Below are positions 55,687 through 64,000 of a DNA stretch of 64,000 nt, piece after piece. Source of the DNA: Penium margaritaceum (taxonomy: Eukaryota; Streptophyta; Zygnematophyceae; Desmidiales; Peniaceae); contig SZWC01007402.1 of assembly GCA_023375785.1 (NCBI GenBank), forward strand, positions 34,208 to 98,207, read 5' to 3'. The position numbers and the translations under genes were made by a program. The notes beneath the pieces are model-generated. The model worked only from the letters and a program-made list of their open reading frames with translations. It did no database searches and was not told the origin of the DNA. Position 1 is the stretch's first letter. Every line of letters begins with the position of its first letter.

Positions 55687-56960
55687 TTAACTGTAGTTGT
55701 TACTCAATATCCTTCTTAAACCTGACGCACTCTTTCTTGTCGTGCCTCTTCTTTTGCCAAAAGTGGCACTTGCCTTTCTTCTTGCCTCTCTACTTCTTAG
55801 ACTATTCCTAACGTTGGTTGAGTGAGGAAAAAACCACAAAGGCTGCTTCACCATTGATGTTGCCATTGTACTTTGTTGCATTGTGACGTAATTTCACATG
55901 TAGATGAAGTCAAGGTCAAGAGTTGGATGGCACTCTAGCATCTGTTACACCATGTCATGACTTGTGGGGAGTCCCCTCAACAAGAGAATGAAGCCATGTC
56001 TTCAACAGGTTTCCCAGTTGCTTTCTGTTACTTTACCGAATCTTTTGCTGTGTCTAGGTACGCCCCCATCCCTTCACCACTCCGTATTTTCACAGCCATC
56101 AATGAGAAATGTAGTGTACTTTCTCTCATACGTCTTACAAATTGTATCAAATAGTAGTCTTTTCACTCACATACTAAATATGAGAGTTAAAAAATGGATA
56201 ATATGTAGCCTGTAGGCTTGTCTATCCTTATTTTTCCACTCCTCATACACCAATGACATAGTTGCGAAAGAACTTATACGAGGTGTACCCTTTTGTGATG
56301 GTTTTTCCTGACATCACCTACATTGGAGTGATACCTTTCACCTACATGCCTAGAGCCGGCTAATTGTCGCTCACCACCGCAATCCCCTCTCTTCCACAAG
56401 GAGGTGGATACAGATCTTCTAAACGGTGAAGTTGGAAAGTGACTCCAACCTCTCAAAAGGCTGGGATTTTCTCACAAAGCTTGCTGGTGCTACTTTGAGG
56501 ATTAGTGATTTTTAGCGCTTCCCTTGGATGGTGGCTCTGCCCTTGCTTTTGCTACTACTTTTATCAGAAATCTCTTTAATACAAAATGACTATAGATTCC
56601 AGAAGACTAGAAACTAGAAAATCTAAGTCCACCAGTAAAAATACTGCTCAAATCCTTTCAAATTAAGTACTAAAATACGGTGATCAATGGGGAATTTTGA
56701 AAGATATGCCCTCTTAATATAGGGTTTTCTGCTTCTACTCTAGCTCAGGCGAGCCGAGTTGTAAACAACATTTCCAACAAATAGTTTTGTAACAATTGAA
56801 AAATAGGAAAAATGCTACATTTGAAATGAGGTATATTCTACATATGAGCAAAAAACAAGACGTTTATGATCATTATAAGATAACAATATTACTTAGAGAG
56901 AAGGATATAGCCCTGGCCAACTTCATTCTCAGTAGAACTCTTAAGCAGTTTGTTAGATCT
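55687..56960 (-). pseudogene. gag: Copia I gag remnant
   Basis: In the minus frame near 55735-55780 a zinc knuckle reads CHFWQKKRHDKKEC, where the second Cys of CCHC is Trp. A basic segment (KKKGK) precedes it. Upstream the reading is broken into short pieces (for example CHPTLDLDFIYM and HSKRFGKVTESNWETC) with no long frame. The 56480-57090 part carries no readable motif. Confidence 0.55.
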
Positions 56961-57092
56961 TCTTTATCTTGAGCATGTTGGAAAGCTTGTCTTGTGAACT
57001 TGCGAACAAGTGGTCAATCATAAGATTTGGTTAAGGTTTGATTCCAACTTGACATCAGCAAAGTGGGAGCCGGTGTTGGCTGAAAATGATAG

Positions 57093-57562
57093 AACTTTGA
57101 TAACAAGTGTTGGATTCAGAGGAGAAGAGGATGTTTGAAGAGACAAGCATGTAGGACTAAAAGAACATTGGTTGTACTAAACCAGGGTGGCTATATCACT
57201 CAAAAACGTGGAGCACACAAGAAGCTAGAGCTTTGGAGGCTGTCTCACCCAGGAGTGTCCATAATCTCGCATAAGAGAGGATATCACCCAAGAAATCAGG
57301 CGGAAAAATCAGATCAACCTTGAGAGCTAGAGAATATTCTCATGCCATACTCCTCATGGTCACATCACCCAAAATCCCATGGGAAGTATCAATGGCAAGA
57401 GAGTAGGGTCGCGCCTTGCCAAAAGGTAGAGATAAGTACTTTTTCCTAGTCACCATACTCTGACAGGATAATCCTAAGATCTAGGACCTTTTGCATATTC
57501 TCCCATCAGGCCTTCACCCTAGACCTCTTGCTGTCTTCTTTGCTCAGGTTAAGGCATCAACA
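57093..57562 (-). repeat. Candidate 5' LTR and primer site of copia I
   Basis: On the plus strand actttgataaca (57093-57104) resembles the reverse complement of the initiator Met primer site, GCTCTGATACCA, in 9 of 12 positions. Two bases later a segment begins TGTTGG (57107) and ends TCAACA (57562), 456 bp with inverted TG/CA ends. The position fits a 5' LTR of the minus-strand element I. No second copy is available for comparison. Confidence 0.42.
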
Positions 57563-59333
57563 TTTTGGCCATGGTCACTGAGACAACAATAGTCCATGAC
57601 TCTAGAAACTCAGAAAATTCATTTATCTCACTCTGACTGTTGGATCAGCCTGAAACTTGGACAATAGGCATGTTTGCACTTGATCTTTCCAATGATGGAG
57701 TGAGATTTGCATTCAGAGGAAGCATGTTGTAGTTTCTTGGAAGTTGCTCCTTTAAATGAGAAACTTAGATGGTTGAATTCCACACTTGCGTACTCTTTTT
57801 GCCGCTTCTCCTTGGGTACGTGCATGTGTGCCAAGGTGCCAAATGCATGAGAATATTCCACGCTTGGCTTCCTGTTGAACCACATCCCGCAAGGTGTCAT
57901 GTGCACTTGTACCTTGGTTGGTCTCCAATTCTTCATGTAGGCAGTAGTGCTCATATTCTTGGTCCAAAATTTATAAACGAGCTGAGCCACGTGTTGCGCG
58001 GAGCATGTTGGCAAAAACGATCGTATGCTTTGTGCGCTCTACTACACCATTTTACTGTAGTGAGTATGGCACTGTACACTGTCCCTTCATGCCAAATGTT
58101 ACGAGGCAGACATGGAACTCCTTAGTCAAATACCATTCATTGTGATCACTACGTAACGTCTTGATCGTCGTTTCCGTGGTCCTTGGAAACAAGGAAGTAA
58201 ACATAAACGTAATGTTTGAACTCATCAATGAACGTGAGGAAATACCTAGTTCCTCCAAATTCATGCATCTTATTGAGCCACATAATTTATTTTCACCAGC
58301 CCTTGCATGTTCTTTGAGACAGCCGGCCTTAGGAAATCAACTAGAAAACAAGGCTGCAACAATGATGTTTGCTATCCGCTCCTAATATTTCAACTAGAAG
58401 GAGGTATTACTCAAAGTTTCTGGTTCCACATAAAGGAATTTCTAGAAATCATTTCCTTGTAACTATGTCCTTAGCATTTGGTCACCTTCACGAGCTTACT
58501 CATGAGTAATGGTCTTTGGCAAAAAAACTTTATTAGCTTCTCATAAATAAGAATTGTAATGAACCAAAGGCAATTGACAGGTACTTATAGTCCTATAGAA
58601 AACCTTGGAGGAGCCACATTGGGGGCAATCTATACAAAATCTCTTTAACTTGGTATGCTCTGTGACCACCATTTTCAGTATGTAGTGGCTCCTTGGAGGA
58701 GCCACTTTGGAGGAAATCTGGATTGTATCATCTCCCCAATCTACATGGTACGATTTGTACTTGCTAAGTGTGTTTGTGACATGAAAGGAAATGTCCCTCA
58801 AAAGCTTTATACCCCCTTTTAATCACAAAGAAAGTATTCAAGTCTAGGATTTGACACTATGATGTGTCACTCCACAGAGTAAGTTTGGATTTTCTAGGCT
58901 ATAATGCGTTGTCCTAGGGAGTGTTTGTTGGCTATACACCAAAGTGATGTGCTGTAGAGGAGAACACATGCCTTGTCTATCTAGATTAGACTTAGGAGAC
59001 TCACTCCATGGAATCAGTGCATGCCTAGTCTATCTTGTGCATGTCCAAAATAAAGCAAAGGACAAGGGACAGAACATATCAATGATCTCTCCTTTGAACC
59101 TCTCTCTCCAGTTTCCTTGGCCTTTAGTCTTTGTCCACGATGTTAACCATATCGATCCCTTGGGTACCTGTATAGTGCAAGTCATTATCAAGCAACTTGG
59201 TCATACAATGTGCAAGCATCTTCTTGGTCTCCAAGTATTTGAGGTCCACACTGTTTGTAGGAATAGGGTTGATGGGAAATTGCTATACGAACTTGCGCTT
59301 CCGAAAATGGATCTCGAGGAATAATTACATCCG
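57563..59333 (-). mobile_element. Tnt1-like Ty1/copia remnant II
   Basis: A second eroded minus-strand copia remnant of the same general type as I. Readable parts are the integrase core and post-core region (57628-58300). A possible earlier segment lies further right (58541-58801 with FHVTNTLSKYKSYHVDWGDD; 59000-59280 with VDLKYLETKKMLAHCMTKLL), but I cannot assign these to a domain. No LTR is found at its right end. The candidate LTR of element I lies directly to its left, suggesting that I inserted into II. Confidence 0.6.
57628..58300 (-). pseudogene. Copia II integrase fragment
   Basis: On the minus strand RTTETTIKTLRSDHNEWYLT, KEFHVCLVTFGMKGQCTVPY, a stop, then NGVVERTKHTIVFANML give the second Asp (RSDH) and the catalytic Glu (VVERT) of integrase. 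After a shift, VYKFWTKNMSTTAYMKNWRP, GMWFNRKPSVEYSHAFGTLA and HMHVPKEKRQKEY continue the post-core region typical of Tnt1-like elements. The first Asp motif is not readable. Confidence 0.82.
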
Positions 59334-59596
59334 AGCTCTTTACCCTTTTTTTTGTGTGTGGCTTGGACAGCCTTAGAGGTGAGGGAACCTATGCTGCACC
59401 TTTGAGGGATTCCTCCCCTCTTGCGGGGGCTTTCCGTTAAAAGACTGTGCCCCATGTGACAGCGTCACACCAGTTTAGGTACCCATGGAACTTATGTCCG
59501 CATGGGTTATGTGGGACTCTCACCCACTAAACCTCACCCCTAAGAGTATCTTTACCACGGGTCGTAACCCTGCGGTTGGGGATCCAGTGGCTGTTT
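59334..59596. other. Unassigned sequence
   Basis: A moderately GC-rich stretch with cttgcgggggctttccgttaa and gtgacagcgtcacacc (the latter holds a short perfect inverted word tgacagcgtca). No protein motif or LTR partner is seen. Confidence 0.4.
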
Positions 59597-60259
59597 TTAC
59601 ACGGTCCCCTGAAATACTCGTCCCCCCTGATGGTAGTTGTTGTGTAACCAGATGGAGCGGAAAAGAGGATGTAGAATGAGGTGTGGTGGATCGAGTTTCC
59701 GGTCGATTTTGCATAGACTGTTTGAGTTTAAAAGTTGTGCAAGCATTTGGTTGAGAGGATCCTTCTTGGGTAATTTTGACAGGGATGACAGGTGCAGGTT
59801 AAGCTGCAGTGGGTAGGCCGCCAGAATTCTATGGCAGAGCATTGGTGTGGGATTTAGTAGGTTTTGCGTTAGGGTCAAGGAAACATTGCTTCTGTATGCC
59901 CATATTTCTCGAAAGGTTATAGCTTGCAGTAGCTGCCACCATTTGAAGTTCTGGTGATTATGCTGGAAGAGGAAGGGTGTCAGAGTCTCTAAACCACATA
60001 TCAATTGTCCGAGCTCTTTACCGAAAGATCCAACAGCAGGACCTCCGTCCTTGCGAGATTCGCACTCAGGGCTCTGACAGTAAGGGAAGGGGATGAAATC
60101 CAATCCCTTCCCTTTCTTGGCGAGGAATCGACCAGGGTCCTGAAGTCGTCTGGGAACGGGTCTTTCCAGGCCGAGGCAATCATCGATTGAGTGGTGATGA
60201 AAGAGATTCGATCTACCAGTGCTGATCCCGTGCTTTGTCCTCCACAGGTCAGTTACCAA
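59597..60259 (-). CDS. Unidentified 220-codon open frame
   Basis: A minus-strand frame of 220 codons runs from the ATG at 60259 to the stop at 59597. The product would be rich in Leu, Asn, His and Pro (SLSKLPKKDPLNQMLAQLL; QHNHQNFKWWQLLQ), with no signal peptide or membrane segment I can identify. It is longer than neighbouring chance frames, and this 1-kb block differs in texture from the AT-rich DNA to its right. I recognise no domain. It may be a chance frame, an exon fragment, a retrotransposon gag too diverged to recognise, or DNA transferred from an organelle genome; none of these is shown. Confidence 0.2.
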   Translation of the reverse strand: MVTDLWRTKHGISTGRSNLFHHHSIDDCLGLERPVPRRLQDPGRFLAKKGKGLDFIPFPYCQSPECESRKDGGPAVGSFGKELGQLICGLETLTPFLFQHNHQNFKWWQLLQAITFREIWAYRSNVSLTLTQNLLNPTPMLCHRILAAYPLQLNLHLSSLSKLPKKDPLNQMLAQLLNSNSLCKIDRKLDPPHLILHPLFRSIWLHNNYHQGGRVFQGTV

Positions 60260-61717
60260 TACCGGCCTGAAAGAAAACCATTATCTCCGAACCCTTGACT
60301 GAACTGAGGAAAAGCAATTCGGCAATGTTTTTACATACCGTGCTTTCCTCACTGACGAAAGCCGAGTGCCGTGACATTGAGATGGCGCTACCCATAAAAC
60401 ACGCTTGACAACAGTTAGTCTCAGAAAGCCACGTTTCATAAGAAAGAGTAACTATATGCCAGAGTTTCAGAAGGTCAAACACCAAGCTGTCTATCGGCTT
60501 CGATTGATCATCACAATGGAATTATGAGTTGCTTAATTTGATTTGTTATCTCTTCATGAAAAAATCATTCCAAAGAATTAACTATAGTATCATGTGCAAG
60601 AAATTTACTTCCTATCAAACTCAAGTACAATAATCAGAAATTAATTTAACCATCGAAATTATTTTCGATGAGATTAAAACAAATTTTAAGTTCGATAAAA
60701 AAATCCAGATAACAAAATCTAAACTTGATTTTACATTGACGCGAAACGAACAAATTAAATATATACCCATGAGGAGCACGCAAGATGTCAAAAAAAGCTC
60801 CGTAATGTGCAAGATATTTAATGAAATTTCATGTGAACCTAATGGCGGGTCATGGTCACACAAAGAAATCCGTTGCTTATTGTGATATAAAATTAGAAAG
60901 AGTGACATTTTGAACTCAAAAAAATATAAACGTGGCACATAATGTTCTAATGTCTAAACAAGGGGTGCGAGAGATTACACCTGCCCAAAGAGGTGGCACA
61001 TAGTGAATCTCCCAATATAAAATTATGTAATTCCTTTGAAACGGAGCCTTGAGTATCCCCCGGTATAGAATTGAAATCAACCTCAAGATCACGCAGATAT
61101 GTGACCCCCAATGAAGTTTACACATAGATACTTCGACCCTAAACATTGAATGCATAAATTTCAAAATTTTACCATAAAAAAATAACATTAGAACCCCGTT
61201 TGAATATCACCAAACCATGTTACTTATTGAAATGAAATAAAGTTTGGTGGATCATATACTTTCTTATATGGGTTATTTCTTACAAGAAGACATAAAACGC
61301 CTATAGATGTGAATAAAAGGTTTTAAAAACTAGAATCCATAAAGAATCCTTATCAATACCAAAATTTCTTCCTTTTAATTTTACAAGGAAAATTATTAAA
61401 AAAATTATATTTTGGGTAGACTTAATTTAATTTTTAATTAATAATAGAATATCCTACATGATGGCTTGAGTGGGGGCTCTTGGCATGTGGGTGGTTACAT
61501 GGGATGGCTTGGGCATCAGAGACTTTCAAGAATTGTGATTGGCATAATCAGCGAAGGGGATCATTTGATTTATTCAATTGGAATTTGATAAATATGGTAC
61601 AAGAATTCCATGCTGAAGGAGAGGGCGACTTAATCATGGGGTGGGTGAATACAACGTGGCCAATGCCACATGGATGAAGTGGAGGTGCCTAGCTTCTGGA
61701 CTGTTGGAAGGGATGTT
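60260..61717. other. AT-rich unassigned sequence
   Basis: The first 230 bp continue the mixed-composition block. From about 60490 the DNA becomes strongly AT-rich with runs such as ttattaaaaaaattatattttggg (split by single Gs). Open frames of 60-105 codons are scattered and show no motif. I see no tRNA, rRNA, LTR or transposon protein here. Confidence 0.5.
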
Positions 61718-61785
61718 GAAATGTAATGTTTGTATTTCAATAATTACATTTCGAAATCCCTATATATAACCGGGGGGAGGCGAAA
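61718..61785 (+). promoter_or_regulatory. Perfect hairpin followed by TATA-like box
   Basis: GAAATGTAAT (61718-61727) and ATTACATTTC (61743-61752) form a perfect 10-bp inverted repeat with a 15-base loop. A TATA-like tatatataa follows at about 61761, then a gggggagg run. The arrangement looks like a promoter region, possibly in an LTR, but no gene or LTR partner downstream confirms it. Confidence 0.3.
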
Positions 61786-62472
61786 TAATTTTCATTATTT
61801 TTGGATGAGAACCAATTATTTTCATCTATAAAGTGAATGCACAGAATGGATTTCAACTGTTTGATTTGACTAATGGTGAATTTTGATCCACAAGAATGAA
61901 CATGCTGGTAAATATCTGAAGAATGTGATGTGGAGTCGCCCAATGCGTCATTCACGGTGGTGTGCGAAAACGACAAGAACACCATGCTTCCTGCCGGCGA
62001 CCGCTGTTCCCCCCCACGTTCCGAAGTTGGATTGTGGCCAGCTTCGGATCCGGCCCGGGATGACGGAAATATTTCCGATATCGTTTTTCCACGCTGCAAG
62101 TGTCCCATGCACTTTGCATAATACTCAGGGGGACACTTTTTTGTACAGGAAATCATGGCCTTCCGACAGGGTTTGCTTGGATAATACCCCAATTCACCCG
62201 AATGAACTGTTTAATAAAAGATAGACTTTCCCGAATTTATCGGTTCTGGAGACGCTCGCGGAGGGGAAAGATGTCGCGTGCCACGTCCTTGGCTCCAGGC
62301 GAAAAGTTGCTGGGGTTGGTCCGTCCTCGCCACATGATTGGCTGATGGTGTCATGAAGCTCGCCCTCTACATATGTCCGGAACACCGTGAGATAACTTCA
62401 GAATTCATGTCAGAGGAGGACGGAAGCGTCTGTCTGAGTCTTCAGCCAGTTGGCGACGCCAAGGCTTCGGCA
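61786..62472. other. Unassigned sequence, rising GC
   Basis: A transition from AT-rich to GC-rich DNA. A plus frame of 113 codons (61883-62224) and an overlapping minus frame of 151 codons (61737-62192) have no recognised motif and are not called. Confidence 0.4.
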
Positions 62473-62504
62473 CCAGCCACCATCGCAGCTACGATGGTGG
62501 CTGG
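62473..62504. repeat. Perfect 13-bp hairpin
   Basis: CCAGCCACCATCG (62473-62485) and CGATGGTGGCTGG (62492-62504) are perfect reverse complements separated by the 6-base loop CAGCTA. The stem would be GC-rich and stable in RNA or single-stranded DNA. No T-run follows, so a bacterial-type terminator is not implied. Confidence 0.85.
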
Positions 62505-63130
62505 CTGAGGCACGCTGGTCGGCGGTTGATGCTGGAGCTGACCACGACCACGAAAAACGGTCGCCTGCTGCAGTCGTCGGCAACTGCAGGCAGCTTACTG
62601 AAATCATTCTTTGGACCTACTTTACTGGCGGTTTTCCAGCCGATTTGGCAGTGGGCCTTCGCTGCCTAGCTTCGGAGAGCTGCTCTCGTGGCCGACTCGT
62701 GCGCTTGTTGACATGGGTCTCGGATCTGCTTCTGCAGCACATGCTTGATGAAGCACACGTGATGGTCGGGCATCACGTCGCCCGTGACCTTTGGGGAGCC
62801 CATGAACGTCGACGTCTACGCCGCTTCCGCATGTCACCACCCGCCCCACCTCACGAGCCCCTCAACGCTGTCCCCGGGGAGCAGCGGCGTTCAGCTCTTC
62901 CACTCGCAGCGTCGACGAGCTTTCCTGTTCCCGTCACCGGCTGAAGTGCCGCCTCACTTTTTTCTTACTGTCTACCGCGTCAGTAGGAGTCAGCTGCACT
63001 GCAGCTTGGTTGCACTCTTCCACAGCTCGAGAGTCTAGCGAACACCTTCGGTTTGTCCAGGGTGTGCTAGGCACAAGCGAGCAGCCTGTCATTATGGTAG
63101 CGGATTCTGCCTGCGCGGCATCAGCGACCG
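62505..63130. other. GC-rich unassigned sequence
   Basis: GC-rich DNA with overlapping frames on both strands: plus 62450-62944 (164 codons) and minus 62934-63677 (247 codons, including runs of Cys from the CAG tract). Neither shows a known domain. It could be an exon or promoter region of a host gene continuing beyond the window, or a retrotransposon leader like those of E and F. Confidence 0.4.
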
Positions 63131-63325
63131 TTACAGGAGCAACAGCAGCAGGACCAGCAGCAGCAGCGGCGGCAGGAAGTCTAGAAGGCGGGCCAGGAGC
63201 CGGCCGTTTTGAGTGGCAGAATGTGCGCCGCAGTAGCCTCGGCAGACGCCACTGCCAAGTAAAGCAGCAATAGTAGCAACAGCAGCAGCAGTAGCAGCAG
63301 CAGCACCACCACCAGCGCCGGCGCC
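63131..63325. repeat. CAG/CAC-rich triplet tract
   Basis: Two blocks of imperfect CAG/GCA triplets (63133-63175 and 63262-63325) contain agcagcagcagcag and a short caccaccacc. They resemble the triplet-rich leaders of copia E and F. No reading frame is supported. Confidence 0.8.
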
Positions 63326-64000
63326 CATCAGCAGTAGCGTCAACGCGCCGTGCAACGAGACGCCGCACGTGGGTTTGCAGGCTCCCGAAGGGGAGACCAG
63401 AGCAGCGTTCCGTGTCCGTGCATTGTTCGGCCGCGTGACAGCCATCTGTCAACGTGGCAGCCGGCGTCGCAGCCTCCGCGCTCCAGAACAAGTGGCCACA
63501 AGCCGATTCACTCGAGCTCTGTCCAGTGCAGCCGCCTCGTTGCGTCCGTTTCTGCCCGCAGTGTTCGATTGTGCAGGGTTTTTGAGGTGGAGGGGAATCT
63601 CCTCCCCCGGGACCGCTCAGGCGCAACGTGTGCGGAGGCCACAGGGCACGGACTGGCGCGCCTGCCTCGTCTGACAAGTTCAGGGACAGCTAATCCGAGG
63701 AGTGACAGGATAGGGCGGGGAACGGAACCATGGGGAGCAGAATGTGTCCTTGCGTTGTTGGGAGGAGCTCCCAGGGAGCCCCGTAGGGCGTGCGCTGGCG
63801 CTGGACCGGTAGGCTGAACCTGGGGTTCGGGGGCGGGAAAGATGTCTGGGTTCAAGCTGCAGGTCAGCTACCAGGGCGGTGGTCCGCCAGTAGGAGGTTC
63901 GCAGGGTAGGCACCGGAGCCCGGTGAGGGGGCCGGGTGGGGAAGGGGGTGGGGTTGGGGTAAGGGGGCACCAGCAGGGTGGTCGGCAGGGGCCGGGGGGG
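63326..64000. other. GC-rich right edge with G-runs
   Basis: GC-rich DNA with no recognised gene. The last 80 bases on the plus strand hold many runs of three or more G (gagggggccgggtggggaa, gggggtggggttggggta and a final ggccggggggg), sufficient for several G-quadruplexes. The window ends inside this region. Confidence 0.6.

Larger units (their letters stand above)
54053..57106 (-). mobile_element. Tnt1-like Ty1/copia remnant I
   Basis: This minus-strand copia remnant reads from right to left: a degenerate primer-binding site near 57093-57106, an eroded gag, a zinc knuckle near 55740, protease and pre-integrase around 55125-55310, and the integrase N-terminal half around 54200-54913. Reverse transcriptase and the 3' LTR are not found. 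It is richer in A/T than elements A, E and F. Its motifs (ELVHSDLCGSMQT) are those of land-plant Tnt1-type elements, so it belongs to another copia lineage. Frames are broken throughout. Confidence 0.75.

Noticed and set aside
62934-63677. 247-codon minus frame near the right edge
   Set aside because: The central Cys/Tyr run comes from the CAG tract, and the flanks show no recognised domain or consistent overlap with a gene model.

Overview
The window is eukaryotic nuclear DNA from a repeat-dominated genome of the green plant lineage. The support is several Ty1/copia and Ty3/gypsy retrotransposons, primer-binding sites matching plant initiator-methionine tRNA (TGGTATCAGAGC), chromodomain gypsy elements, and no bacterial-style operons or ribosome-binding sites. 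The species cannot be fixed from sequence alone. Two styles of copia element coexist: a GC-rich, alga- or bryophyte-like type (10.6-52.5 kb) and an AT-richer Tnt1-like land-plant type (54-59 kb). I found no convincing intact host gene, tRNA or rRNA.

Layout. 1-10632 and 15832-23150 are two halves of one very large 11-bp satellite (consensus about GGGYRCAASTA). They are separated by copia element A (10633-15826), which entered the array and left a near-perfect 5-bp target duplication. At 23150 the satellite abuts a 5'-truncated gypsy element B (23151-28261). Exactly 5 bp further begins a second gypsy element C (28267-42983).

Element C is a host for nested insertions. A 920-bp solo LTR sits in its 5' LTR (28390-29309). 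A complete copia element E (about 33234-41910) cuts its pol gene just before the chromodomain. Inside the 3' LTR of E lies a 404-bp TRIM, a miniature LTR element with 161-bp LTRs (41245-41648). After 705 unassigned bases comes copia element F on the minus strand (43689-52462). F keeps both LTRs, a single-frame gag-pol broken by one frameshift and several stops, and a 36-bp coding minisatellite between integrase and reverse transcriptase.

From 52.5 to 59.3 kb the DNA is more AT-rich and holds a candidate LTR plus two eroded minus-strand Tnt1-like copia remnants (I and II). From 59.4 to 64 kb no transposon protein is visible. This tract holds an unidentified 220-codon open frame, AT-rich non-coding DNA, two strong hairpins, a CAG-rich tract and a G-rich right edge.

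How the parts work together. The identifiable elements follow the standard copia order (gag, protease, integrase, reverse transcriptase-RNase H) or gypsy order (gag, protease, reverse transcriptase-RNase H, integrase, chromodomain). All copies carry stops, frameshifts, deletions or lost catalytic residues, so none looks autonomous. The window records successive insertion into a satellite-rich, probably heterochromatic region. The least expected items are the 11-bp satellite with its in-register marker dimer, the TRIM nested in a copia LTR, microsatellite growth at one fixed LTR position in three gypsy LTRs, and the in-frame minisatellite of element F.
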